A model generated the notes under the pieces. That model ran no database searches. It was not told where the DNA came from and saw only the letters and a program-made list of their open reading frames with translations. From Pegea sp. RAD2-039 (Eukaryota > Chordata > Thaliacea > Salpida > Salpidae), in contig JAQGEQ010000179.1 of the NCBI GenBank assembly GCA_034620365.1, forward strand, positions 930,001-994,000: DNA of 64,000 bases. The letters run 5' to 3'. Shown in pieces: positions 38,827-52,049 of this stretch (positions within the stretch are counted from its first letter, which is position 1; each line of letters opens with the position of its first letter). A program made the position numbers and the translations under genes.

Positions 38827-41800
38827 TCATGATTTGCCTTCAAGTGCCGAAGTTGTAATTCGGGAACTTGCAGCAGCTCCGCCAGGCATAGAAGCTCCAT
38901 TTGCGGCAGACGGAGCTGAGTTTAACCCGATCCCCATTGGAGCTGCTGCTGCAAGTCCCGCTTTGAAATTATGAAGATTCATAAGACCTGATAGCGCGGC
39001 GGGTGACGTAGCAGCCGCCGCGAATGAATTCATTTGTAGATAGGGCTGAAAACAGGGCGAAAAAAAAGCGGGAGTTCCCGTTACTCCAGGACAGGCTCCA
39101 GAAGGCGAAAGCATCGAAGATGGAAACAAAGAAGCTACATTACTCGACGACGTAGAAGGAAAGGTTGTGACGTCATTACGACGATGTGACGTCGACGACA
39201 AAGTCTCTCCAGTCAAGCGGTCGTTGTGGAAACTCGATGACGTCACAGAAGCTTCGGTTTGGCGTTTTTGGTTGCTTGGTAAGTTGTTGTTGCTGTTGTT
39301 GGAGTTGTGAAATATCTTCATAAAAGATCACAGAATGAAGATCACAAGATGAAGATCACAAGATAGAGATCATAAAAAGAATTGAGATAAAGAGCAGGAA
39401 GAAGACTAGAACAAGTATTTGGATGTAAAGCAAAAATAAAAAGAGATCATCAAAGATCAGAATGAATATCAGGACCAAAACATGAAGAAGATCAAGATCA
39501 GAAAGAGCATTAACTCACATTTTCACCGCTGGGCGTTGCTGTTTCGTCATTATTAGGAGAGCACTCGCGCTTGATGACGTCACGGCCGGCCGGTGAGTCA
39601 CGTGGCGAGGCAGCATCGAAGTGCTGAAGTGAATTTGGGGAATTTCCCTAGAATAAAACCTGTCAGAAATCGAAGATTTCCAGATTTTGGGGAATCACCT
39701 GAAAATTAGGAATTGGTGAAGAGTCGGAATCTTCTCCATCAGACTCATCTCCATCTGCTTTATATCTTACACACTTCTTCTTACGCCTATAAATACGTCA
39801 TCAATCACATGACGTAATCAACAGTTTTACAACAACAAGCGCATTCAAAGCGGATGATGTGATGTCATCAGTGGACAGGGGAAGTACCTGCAAGGAGGAC
39901 ACCAAAGATGCTGTTGTTCGAGGCCAAAAACTGCGCGACATTTCTTCGGATTTTGAGCTGATGACGTCATCGGAAAATGGGGATGTGATGACGTTGACAA
40001 AACACAGCACACGTGCGCATGTGACGTAATCAGTTGTCAGGGTGATCCGAATCATGCAGCAAAAAAATGAAGAAAGCCAAATTGAAATTTGTGGTTGTTG
40101 TCATGACAACCGAACACGCTTCATCAAACATACGTTGTCATGCAGACAAAGAGAAAGCAAAAAGAGAAATCGAACCTGAAAGGAGGGTTTGGTTGCTGGT
40201 AGCAACCGAAGAGTTGTTGTGAAGAAAATTGATCAACTGATCGAAAAGACATCTCACTTATACGTCACAAATTACGTCACAAATTACGTCATAATGGCTC
40301 ACCTGTGCAATCTTGCGTCTTTTCTTTTTTTCGTTTTTTTCTTTTTCCCTGGAAACAAATCACATGACAAGTAGAATCATAATTATGCAAATGAGCTACT
40401 GACGTAATTATCACGAGCGCTCCAGCCCGGAAACTTCTCCATGTGAATTTGACGTTCTCTTCGCGCCATATCATAATACTTTTGCTGTTCTTCGCGACTT
40501 AAATTATGCCACTGCAGAAAGATGACGTTATTAATGCACTAGTGACGTCATCAAGTGACCTTTCGACCCAGTATTTGATTGATAGCAGCACTTTCTTTCA
40601 AGGTGCATTCAGCTACAACCTTCGAGCGCTGTTCTTTCATATATAACATGAAAGCATTCAAAGGTTTCTTTACATAGGGGCGTCCCCGCTTTTCTTCGGG
40701 TGATTTCTTTCGCTTATTGCTAAGCCCGTTATGATGCGCGTGTAATAGATGGTTGTTATGGTGATGGAGAGCAGAAGAACCGGTCGCTGAATTATCCACG
40801 TGACTACTCATTAATCTGCAATGACATAATCAGATAATAATTAAAATATTTTTGGTAACATCACAAACGCGAGAAGCTTTTAGATATTAACGCTCGAGTC
40901 AAAACCGCTGAAATAATTATAACAATCGACAAAAACAACAATAAATTTGTTGTTAAAAGCGAGCGGTTGAGGATTATTGTTTAATCTCTTCTCGATGTGA
41001 TGACGTCACACTCACTTTTCAGCTTTTGATGAACCAGGTTGATGACCATTTGCAAGCGGACCAGTTAGCTGTAGACCAGAAGCATGAGGTAGAAGGGTCG
41101 GATGTATGGTACCGGGTTGTGGACCAGGCATCATCGGAAAGTGGGAAGCCGCTGACGTCATACCAAAGTGATGAGGGCGGAGTATACTTGCCATTGTCGC
41201 CGCTGAACAATAAGGAAATCCAGCTGGTGCCCTGTCGGGTGATGATGACGTCATTAGCACTTTAGTTCACGATGAAAACCAACAAACCATGACGAAAGAG
41301 GATGAGGAATTTGACCAAGTTGTCCTGGCAACGAATACATCGCTGTGGAAGATATCTCACCCGCTCTACTGATACTAGCTGTAAACAGTAACGTGTGAGT
41401 GACGTCATCAATAATGTGACGTCATCACTACCAGCTTTGGCTTCAAGATCAGAAGCTGCTGCAGTATTGTAGAGAAGACTGAACGGTTGTGGATAAGAAT
41501 ATGGATAACCAACTTGTGCCTGCAACAAAACGTCATTATGACGTCATGAGCGCGATGAGAGGGCCGTGAGTAAACACAGGAAGCTACTACAATAACAACA
41601 AGCTCTTCAAACTACTTGATGACGTCATCATCGCGCTAATTAGAAGCCCACCCATTGTGACGTCATTAATTAGTCAAATTTAGAAGGAATTTTCCGAAGT
41701 TGGCAAAATGCAAAACGGAAGCGCCGGAAACAAGTTGCAAAAAGCAGAAATGAGTCGACGCTTGGTGGCGCTATTGAGTTTCGCGGTTTAGCGAAGCGGA

Positions 41801-44800
41801 ACAAGATTGATATTGATTCAAGGTAAAATTAGTAAAGCATGACGAGGTTGAAGCCAGACGAAGTTGATGACGTCATCATCCCAAACAACCGGAAATGAAT
41901 GCGTTCATGACGTCATCAGTCCCTTTTTTACAAAAAAGTGTAGATTAGAAAAATTGAAGAAGAATAAAATCTGAAAGTGAAGAAAACGAGAAGTGATAAA
42001 GATTCAAATATGATGAAGATCAGAAAGAAATAAAGATCAGGAAGTGATGAAGATCAGAGTGTGATGAAGATCAGGAAGTGATGAACATCAGAGAGTGATG
42101 AAGATTTAGAGGTGATTGAGATCAGGAAGTGAAGAAGAGCAGGAAGTGATGAAGACCCGAAAATGATGAAGATCAAGAAGTGATGAAGATCCGGAAATGA
42201 TGAAGATCAAGAAGTGATAAAGATCAAGAAGTGATAAAGATCAAGAAGTGATGAAGATCCGAAAATGATGAAGATCAAGAAGTGATGAAGATCCGGAAAT
42301 GATGAAGATCAAGAAGTGATGAAGATCCGGAAATGATGAAGATCAAGAAGTGATAAAGATCAAGAAGTGGTGAAGATCCGGAAATGATGAAGATCAAGAA
42401 GTGATGAAGATCCGGAAATGATGAAGACCAAGAAGTGATGAAGATCCGGAAATGATGAAGATCAAGAAGTGATGAAGATCAAGAAGTGATGAAGATCAGA
42501 AAGTTATTAGCAGTTTATTTTTCATTGTAGTTTTGTAACTAAGCAGCAGCGCCAGCTAACGAGTCAAAAACTTTCTTTCGTATAAACCAGCCATTAATCA
42601 CCATGACAACCGGCAACCAAGTTGAAATCCGGTTGTCAAGTGAAGCCAACTTCAGTTGCTATGGACCAGGACACAAAAGTTTGGACAAGTGGACTCGATC
42701 GATATGAATCGATAAACGTGTCAGTGACGTCATTAAGCAACGCGACATTCAAGCTGTTTGTTTAGTTCTGCTTCAGTAGAAGAAAGAAGAAATAAAGATA
42801 ATGAGTTGATAAGGAGCAGCCTCCACGAGATTAACACCTCTGTGACGTCAGACGCGACCTGTTATCGTCGTCATGACGTCATCATCATCCCTGACAAAGT
42901 GTTTCCGGTGATGACATCATCGACGAATGGTGAGCGATCTAAGTTTGCTGATGATGACGTCACAACAGCTGTTGATGAGTTGGCGGAAGATGAAAGTGAT
43001 TGTAGGGGTTATTTGAGGTCAAACCGAAGGAGGAATTCGTAAAAGGCCATTTTAGTTTCACATCAGATTTGTGACAAAAAACAGATCAGTTAAAAGATGT
43101 TGAAAGATTTCAGCTTTGCGTGCTCTTACGGAAGTTTTAGGAACATTTTCTAGGGCTTGTTTAAATGCAAATGAAAAAGGGGATTTACCGAAACAGCAGA
43201 AACAACTGGAGGTAAAAAAGGTTGTTGAAAATTAGGATGGATTAAAGAATTAATTTCAGATGTGTAAGTGATTCCAGCAATCCCATCTAGACATCTTTCA
43301 TTAGAGGTCCCAACTCCAGAAGTTTCTAGAAAAAAATTGAAACTAAAATGGTCGATTTAAAAAGTGGTTAAAATGATTGGTGCGAAATAAGAAAAATACA
43401 ATTTTGCCTCAAGCTTAAAATTGAACAAAAAGATTGTCAACAAATTTGACGAGAAATAAAAAGTGACAAAAAAAGCTTGAACCTCGTTCAGAATTCTTTT
43501 GGAGGTGGTTTGAGTCGTTTCCCCTTCCACTAGATCCTTTATTCTGTAACAAAATTGAAAAATTAAACGGACTTGTACATGTAAGATGTTTTAGGTGTCC
43601 GTTTAACACCTGGCTTAAATCGATTCTAGTTTGCGCCCACCACTCTTCTGACTTTTAACCTTTTATCTACTTTGCAGTTGACTTAACATTTAATGACGTC
43701 ATTGACTACATCTGTTCATTCGAATCATAACAAGATTCGATTTTTATAAGTTTTTTTTTCAATGTAAATTGTAAAAAATATTCAAATAAAATGGTAAGAT
43801 TAGGTTGAAATGAACCAATCTCATTTGCATATAACCAAGTAGTACGCGTCAATTTAAAGACTCATCAATTTTTAAAGTGATTTTTAAAATGGTTTGAATT
43901 AATTTAAAAAACCAAAATTGCAAAGATAATTTTGAAAAGAGCAAATGTATTTGTAGAATTTCGATAACAAGTTACTGTACAGAACCTAGCAAGCAATCTT
44001 GTTGAATCTTTCAGTTATTTTCAAACTATGAAATCTTATCAGATTTTAACTGACACGTACTTCAAAACTCTCTTCAAACAACAACCTGATTTGCATTTCG
44101 AAAAAAGTCTTATTGATGAAGATTTAAGTGATTTTAAAATCTTTTCAACATCTTTTACAACCCTTGATCAAATTGTTGGTGAGTTTTTAAAAATCATTTT
44201 TTATCGATTCAAATTGTGGTGTGTGATAAAATCAGAAATCTTTGCTTTTTACATAGCAACCATTTAATGCCACCTAGCAACCATCAGTTTGAAAGAAGCT
44301 TTTAATACTTTCATTTTTAGCAACAACTTTTCTTCACTATTCTTTCAATATCAACTTCTGATTTTTAACAAATTTTTTGTAATAATTTGTTGAGACAAAG
44401 CGACGAAGATTTGAAGTCTTCGATTAACATAAGATTAAAACGATTTTAAATCAGATAGAAGTTGTTCCCATAACAACAAAAGTCTCAAGAAAGATTAGAT
44501 CAGAAATCAAAAAATCGTCTGAAGCAGGTCAAAAGCGACCAGCTTACTTCCGGTCACCAACTTCAAAATTGCTTCAAATCGCAAATTTTTGCCTTCGGCA
44601 AATTTTACTGAATTCATTGAAGCGAAACAAGTTGTCGACGAAGTTCATCACTATCGCCGTCGATAGCGGCAGTTGCCTAGCAATGAGCGCTTTTACTACA
44701 GCCCCTAACCCGCTTTGTCAATCAAGCGTGAAGTCCAAACCGGAACCCCGCGTGCTGTGACGTCAAAATGACTGATTGACAAGCAGCGAGCAAATGACGT

Positions 44801-45690
44801 CATCAGTGGTATAATGACGTCATGTGGGAGTGATGTCGGTTGCTACGCAACCAGATGAAGGTTTGTTGTTGGATCAGCAAAAATAAAACAAGCTTTTTTT
44901 TGCTTTGAACAGAAAATGCTGAAAACAAAAAAAAGCTTCAAAAAGTTTCACCTACTTCGACAAAAATGGTATTTTCAGGTTTTGGCCCAAAAACACAAGG
45001 ATTTTAAAGCCTTAAAACTAACATAAAGAAAAAGAACAAAAGAGGACAAAAGAAGAAGTAGACAATGTGAGAAAAGGCGTTCGGAACGCGATGGCGGTTT
45101 GCATGTGAGTCGACGCGTGCAGCACATTCACTCTGAATCGCGCTTTGTCGCGCCTTGTTACTAAATGAGAGTTTGATGAAGTTACAATTTAGAAAATGTC
45201 AATCAAAAAATTTCTGCAAACTATTTTCATCTAAATGAAGAAGTTTTGAAACATTTATCAACCAATCAGCTTTCAGTTGCTGAGTTGTCATGCTTCAATG
45301 AACATAGCTTAAGCTATGAGCTTGCTGATTCGTCAAAAGTGATATTTTATGAGCGATTCATCAATCAGACGATTCTGAATCAACTAATGTTTGCCATTCG
45401 ATTATGAAAACTTATTTTAGAAAATATTTGAAAAAGATGTTCAAAGACTCGATCACTGAAAATTGTTTTTAGAATTTCAAATAAAAATCAATGAAACGAT
45501 AAAAGTTTTGGAAATTGCTCACATTATTATACGTTTGTTCTTGAGTGTCTTGGGGGTCTCCTTGCTGAACTAAATCGCCTTTTACATTTTCTAAATCTAG
45601 TCTATCCTGTTCCCAATTTTCAAGTCCCTTTTCATCATTGTAAGTCTTCGGTTCATCATGAGCAGCATCATCTGAAACCAGTTGAGGCAT
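38827..45690 (-). CDS. TCF/LEF: TCF/LEF (pangolin-type) HMG-box factor with C-clamp
   Basis: Twelve exons join in phase to 615 residues: 45690-45523, 43543-43483, 43325-43189, 41519-41432, 41223-41016, 40815-40560, 40511-40404, 40348-40303, 39957-39888, 39786-39699, 39647-39519 and 39315-38827. The N-terminus [20 protein letters not shown] aligns with the beta-catenin-binding region of TCFs. The HMG box ([60 protein letters not shown]) starts near residue 265 and is followed by the basic tail [12 protein letters not shown]-clamp follows ([18 protein letters not shown] then RKKKCVRY; four cysteines near residues 364, 377, 380 and 386). The C-terminus is Ala/Ser-rich. It binds Wnt-response elements and recruits beta-catenin. 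The first four introns are long or moderate and hold repeats; most of the rest are about 50-350 nt. Confidence 0.96.
39322..39512. repeat. Degenerate GAAGATCA-type repeat in a TCF intron
   Basis: Loose copies of AGATGAAGATCACA and AAAGATCAGAATGA occupy most of the intron between the last two coding exons. The units resemble the larger array at 42.0-42.5 kb. Confidence 0.6.
42015..42505. repeat. 17-bp minisatellite with 34-bp higher-order unit in a TCF intron
   Basis: Two 17-bp variants alternate: GATGAAGATCAAGAAGT and GATGAAGATCCGGAAAT. The array is regular at 42170-42480 and degenerate at its left edge. It lies in the intron between the third and fourth TCF coding exons (43188-41520). Confidence 0.9.
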
Positions 45691-48600
45691 TTTCTTTTCC
45701 TCCTTAAAACTTTACTCCCAAAAATTTCGATTAAAAATTTTCAAATTCATTTGAAAAGTAAAAAATTTACATCAAATATAATCTGAAAAAAATACAAATT
45801 AATTTCAATAAAATTGAAATTGGCTGAAAACAAAATTCGTAAAATAAATAAACAGCTGAAAAAAGCAAACATTTAAAGAAGAATAAAAGCTGAGAACAAC
45901 TCTTAGAACGCCTCTTTTAAACATTTCATTCAATAATCACTTTCAATTAAACCTCCTACTTAGCCAGCTCTTCAAATTCTTAGATTAAATCTCAACTAGC
46001 AGTTTATGAGAGAGTTAAACTTTTCAAAATGAAACCGGAATTCGAAATTTCCGTTTACTGCCCAAAACCCATCTCAACTTGTAGGCGGCTCGTTGTTAGC
46101 AAATTTTTTGCTGTATACAAAATGTTGATCAACTAATGACATCACCTTTGTCTTAAACTTTGATAGTTACTTCAATTAAACCACAAGAATTGAAGGAAAA
46201 TTAGTTTAGGGATTGGAAGGTAATTAATCAACATTTTAATTGTAGCATTGAAAAAGACATTTCTAAATTTTGACAAATATTTGAAGAGATATTTGTAAAG
46301 TTTGAAAGTTTAGTTAATTAAAAGCACTCAGGGCTAGGTTTTGAAGACTGTAAGTTATTAAGTAAACATGAAATATAAGTTGATACAAAAGTAAATGTCG
46401 ACTGATTTATCACTTAGAGTATTTTCACAACTAAATTTTAATCAATAATTAACAATTTATTTTCAAAATTATTGTTATGGGAAGCTTGGTTAAAAAAATA
46501 CTTTTGTCGCTAATTTTAGTTTACCGCCGGTTTTAAATTGCTTCAAAAATAGAAGAATATTTTTAATGAATCTCAAATTATATTCAATAAAGAAAAATAT
46601 TTAAACGAATTATCGCTGAAAAAAGTTGTTGGTTTGATTACTGGAAAATAAATAAACGAAAAGAGGTAGAAAGAGGGTGAGACCACAGAAGCAAAAAGCT
46701 TAATTAAAATAACACAAACGGCGAGTATGCAGTAAGCATCTTTATCTAGCTTTCTAACATTTGTTTCAAATAGTTTTACAGATAAACTCACAACTGAGAG
46801 ATTAAAGAAATCTCGTTCACGTGACCGATGGTAGCACTTGGAGAAACAGCTAATGAAAGTGAATAAGAAAACGCTTGGCCGAAAGTGGCCGTTTTTACGG
46901 TAAAATAATTCTGAAATTCATTAATTTGTTAATTAAACAGAAAAATGTGAAATTGATGGGAGAATGAAATTAAAATAGAAAGATGATGATTGTTATACAA
47001 AATTAAGTTTTATTTTCTGTTTTCAAATCAATTTTATAGATTTTTGATGGTTTAAATAAAAAAAAAATGTTTTTAAACAAGAAAAATTAAATAGAATTAA
47101 TTCAAGTTTTAGGTAAATTTTTTATTGAGTAATAATTTAAATGTCAAAAAAGTCTTTAGAGAAAAAGTGGTTTTATTTAATCCTTCAAAAAACAATTATT
47201 GATTTAAAAATATGAAAAAATATCTGAAAAAGTGAAAACAATCTTATCATTAGAAATAAATAAATTTCTTTTATTATGATTTAAATTGAATAATATCATA
47301 ATATCTAGAATATAAAATTTCAATTTATTAAAATATGATTTATTAATTTTATGAAATTAGAAACTATTATATAAATCATGTTTATAAGATTGTTTAACTT
47401 TAGATCTACAAGTATTAGATTACAGATTATATATTTATTATTGAAATAAATATTAAATCAATTAATAATAAAATCAGAATTGATTAACACATTAATATAA
47501 ACAGATCAACAAGTTCACACAAAGGTTTTATTGTATCTATTATTAAACTATTCCTTTAAACAAACTAATAGAAAATCTATTTAAAGAATGCTTATATAAT
47601 TTTAGGACTAAAAATACACAGATTTTTGTTTTGTCGGAAAATGAAAGAATTAAAAACATTTTATAAAATAAAAATTGTGATGACAAGTCAATATTAATTG
47701 AAAATCAATTTTAAATAAAATTAAAAAACCTTTTGGTTATTTGAAGAACATTTTTACCAGACTCCAATTATTAGGATCAGCATTTTTTAATGGACAATAA
47801 AAGTAATTGCTAAAAGTGGTTTTGAGTATTTATATTGATCATATAAGGCAATCTCAAAATATTTTTTGAGGTGATTATGATAAATGGCTTCAATATTTCT
47901 GATAATTTATGAAATTAAACTTCATTTATAATATTTAATTCTGGCCAAAAAGTCAAAAACCCAAAAAATTCTCATTTTTAATAAAACTTTGATTTATGGC
48001 TTCTCTAAACTTTGAAAAATGTTTTAGTCTGAAAAAACTAAAAATATATCAAATAGAAAAAGATTACATCAAATTATACATTAATTATTATTAGATAATC
48101 TGTATGAGGTCCATTTTATCTCGTAATTTTCAGTTACGTCTTGATAATTGAACAAGATAATCAAATAGTGAATAAAAACTGATTTTTGTTGATAATAAAG
48201 GTAATAAATCAATCTAATGAAGACAAATTGAAGATTTAATCAGTTCTATTGACTTATTTATATTAGAATTATCTAATAAGAGTTAAAAGCTTATTTTTAC
48301 CGCTATAATTAAGTTGACAAATTATTTTTGAACGATCAACATAAATAATTAACAAAAATAAAAACATACAAAAGCATAAAAACTGTTAAAAAAAAAAACG
48401 ATAAAAACCTTCCTTAATAAAACTTCTGAAACAGAAATGTTGTTCTTTTTCAGAAACAGTACTGCTTATTGACATATTTTCGAAGAGATAACATTTTTAT
48501 GTTACACCTCAGTAAGCATGTAATGTTCAGGCGACTACATATATCGCTATTCGCGAACATGTTAGTCGATAGTTTTTTCAATTTTTTTCATTTTTTCATC

Positions 48601-51600
48601 TTTAACTCAAATTCTTAACTCTTTAGCACCTCTAGTGGAATTATTAATTAAACAAAGATCAGATAGCTTACTTCTCTTCTAATCAACCTGTTTAATTGAA
48701 TTTCAATTGCTTCGTTTCAATATTTTCTAAAAGATTTAATTTCTTAAAAGTTAAGTTTCTTACAAAATTATAAAATAAAAATAGATAAATAGAGAGAAGG
48801 TGAAACACTTCAATTTATCATTAAACTTTTAATAAATTTGAAAATAAAAACAAAATAAATTTTGATTCAATAAGTTTAGAATTTCGGAAAACTGAAATTT
48901 TTCAAAATTATTCAAAATATTTGAAATTTTGATTTTTTCATTTATATTTTTGCAATAATTCTTTCTAAGCACTTTCCGCCTGCAGCGAAAAAGCAGTAAA
49001 AAGTGTGAGATGCAAACAGCAAGAAAAAAGTTTATGAAAACTAAATTAGAAAAAACTTTTGCTCCAAAAGTTGGAATTTGTCACTTTTTATAAACGTGAC
49101 AAGAATTTTGGAAATTTGTCGACTTGAACCGATGTGACTGAAAGACCGGATACAGAAGATCTAGTTCGTGATTTGTTACTCAACATTTTAATGATCAATT
49201 ATCGAGTTTAATATTGTTTTTAAATTAATTTCTAATTATTAAAAATTGAAAAAAAAAGTTTACTTTTTCAATTTTGTTTGTAATAAAATAAAATTTTTAT
49301 AAAATGAATCCACAAAGAATCCTTTTAGATTCTAAATAAGATTCGTTTTCATGTAATAAGCAGATATGAGATTTAAACAAGAGAAATTTTCACAAATAAA
49401 ATTCAATTGTCGGTTTTAGTGGCAAATTAAGCAGATACTTGAAAATACAATTTAGAATGACGAATAAAATAGAAAAAAATTCAGATTACAAATTCGAGAA
49501 AAGTTTTTTTGTGTTTTAAACTTTTGGTGTGTTCTGCATTCTGAGAATTATTTTAATTTGAATATAACAACAGCTGGAAGTAACTTACACTAAATGACAG
49601 ATGTCAACTAATTTTTATATATAAAATGGATTTAGAGATGATATTAACAGTTTCACATCTTGTAATTGTCTTTTAAACAACTGATCTATCATAGAACTGA
49701 TAACAAAATGCTTTTTAGGCATATTATATATATTCAGAAAACCTAAATATATATTCAATTGCAGCTTTTTCCATTCAACAATTAATCATTACATCTGCGT
49801 AAACATTTTTAGCGAAAACTAGTTAATAATTAGTAAAAATAAGTTAAATGTAAGAGACATTCATGGATAGTTGAAAACTCGCTCTTAAGAAACATCCTTT
49901 TTCCAGTTTTCTTTTCGATTTACAACATTTTTCAAGACTCTTGTAAACAATCAGTTATGAAAGTAAACAAACAACAAATAAATCAAAATTTGTTTTTCTT
50001 GCTTATAAACAATTTGGTGCTTTTAAATATCGCCATTTTAACTCTATAAAAAGCTCAACCTTAACTCTGTATCTAAGATTGTTTGAAAATACAGAAGGTT
50101 TTGTCTTATCTATTTAAAACAAAGTTTCTCAGAATAATTTAGTGAAAAACCCGGTTTTAAATTTCTTATTTCCTTTCTTAGGTAGCTTAAAACTCTTTAT
50201 ACTCAGCTAATTTAAGAATTTCAGATTAAAAAGTTGAAGAAACTTTTTTGAATCTTCCTTAAAAAATTGCATTTAATATCAAAAAATCACGAATTTTGAA
50301 ATTTAAACATAAGCTACTCAAAAATAATTAAACAGTTATTTTAGCAAAATATCAGTTTTTAAGCTGAAATTAAATTTCATAGAAATATCAAAATTACAAA
50401 ATTTTATCAAATTTTCCTTTTTTTTGATATTTTACAAAAAAACAAAAGTAAAGCTTTTTAAGAAGGAGTGAAAAAAGTCTCTTTACTTCTAATTTTAGTT
50501 TGTCTCATTACCTCCTACACAAGAAAAGTTTTTTACAGTAGAATTAAGCTGAAAAAAATGAATAAAAAAGAGCTTAGAAGATTTTGAAAGGATGAAAGCA
50601 ATAAAAGAAACTCGTCGACCTCATAAACAAATTTCACTGATTTACAAAAACGTCAAAATTATTTTGTAATTAAATAAAAACCAATATATTAAATTTGAGT
50701 AAATATTTCAGAAAGTCAAAACTTATCGTTAAAGTAATCGGCTTGAACTTTTCTAAAAATTACAAATAAATCAGAATTAGAAAGAAGCTTTCGATAAAGC
50801 ACATCTGTGATGTCATCACGTTTGAATATTTGCTCAGTATATCAGCGTTTACTAATGAGTCATCAAAATTTAAATGTGACGTCATCACGCACGACCATTT
50901 GGCTGCTTGAGCAAAATCAAACTAATTAAAAGAGTTCTTGCTTTAAATGAGAACAATCTGGGCTTTTTGTCTTTGGTTTGAAGTTATTTAATATTCTGAA
51001 TTTTTTTGTGTCATTTTTCATTAAATTAAAAAAAGCTCTAAATTTAAAAATAAGTTTTTATCAGCTGATAAAATTTGAGAAAACTTTTTGAGTAATATCG
51101 TCATGGTTCGGTGAGTCTGATTCACTTTCTTGCTAATTAGATTAACTTTTTTTTTTAATTTTGTTCTTTAAGACATAGTTATAGCAACTTGAAGAGTAAT
51201 TTAGCCAAAAATATTATACTCTTGTTGACATTTTACAAATATCTAAACTCACTTCGAATCAAAACAAAAACTTATCAGAAAAAATTTATTTGAAAAGATA
51301 TAGAAGTTAATTTTGTTTTGAAACTTTTATCTACAAAAAATTTACGAAAAATTTTTTACAAATTATTACAGACGTCATCCAACTATATGACGTCATCATG
51401 TGAACAGTAAATAAAGATAAACAAAAAGAAATTTTTTTGTTTAATTTTGTTGTTGTGAAAAAACTGTCGGTTGTCTGAATCGATGTGAATTAAAAGTTGT
51501 GTCTTCACTTGTTGTCATCTTCTGGTTAGTTTCGGAAGTCAGTGAACCGGAACTGGTAGGTGGAAAAAATTTTGAGAAAAACGGAAGCATTAAAAAAGGA

Positions 51601-52049
51601 GATCAACAAAAACAAAAACTTTTTGTGACTCGTTAATTTTTTTAATTATTTAACTAAAAAGTTAAAAGCAAAAAACTTTGGTTGAAAGTTTTTCGTAAAA
51701 ACTTTTAAAAAACATTTTGCAAAATGATTTAAATTTCTTAAATTTGAAGCACTGCTTTCAGAGATATCAACAATAGAAATTATTATTATTCAAATAAGAA
51801 ATAAAATTATTTAAGTAAATCAAACATTCATAATAAATATAATAGCTAAATACAAAAAATATAAAAAGAGTTAAAATGAAAAGTAAGATAAATTTATTTT
51901 AATAAAAAGATAATTTAGATATCACTAATTATCAACTTATTTGACAAAAGTATCAAATATATTAATATTGTTTGAAAATATATTCTTATATTCTGGGGTT
52001 TTTTATGTTTTCACTTTTTTGTCACAAATCAAAATTTCCTAAAATTGTA
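45691..52049. other. AT-rich intergenic region upstream of TCF and downstream of the glutamate receptor
   Basis: About 6.4 kb with no exon or RNA gene recognised. TGACGTCA appears only near 50878 and 51387. This region is likely to hold the TCF promoter near 45.7 kb, but no core element can be pinned down. Confidence 0.4.

Larger units (their letters stand above)
38498..42965. repeat. TGACGTCA-rich zone across the TCF locus
   Basis: About 26 copies of TGACGTCA by hand count lie between 38498 and 42965, spread over introns, exons and the 3' flank. Many are extended to GATGACGTCATC, for example near 38606, 38720, 39960, 41620, 41868 and 42873. Confidence 0.75.

Noticed and set aside
42758-43042. 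94-codon plus-strand ORF in a TCF intron
   Set aside because: No ATG at its start, several codons made of TGACGTCA copies, no recognisable domain. It could be an exon of a nested gene but nothing supports this.
44028-44267. Plus-strand [23 protein letters not shown]... in TCF intron 1, with a GTGAG donor near 44178
   Set aside because: It looks exon-like and could be a nested gene, but I found no convincing downstream exons or homology.
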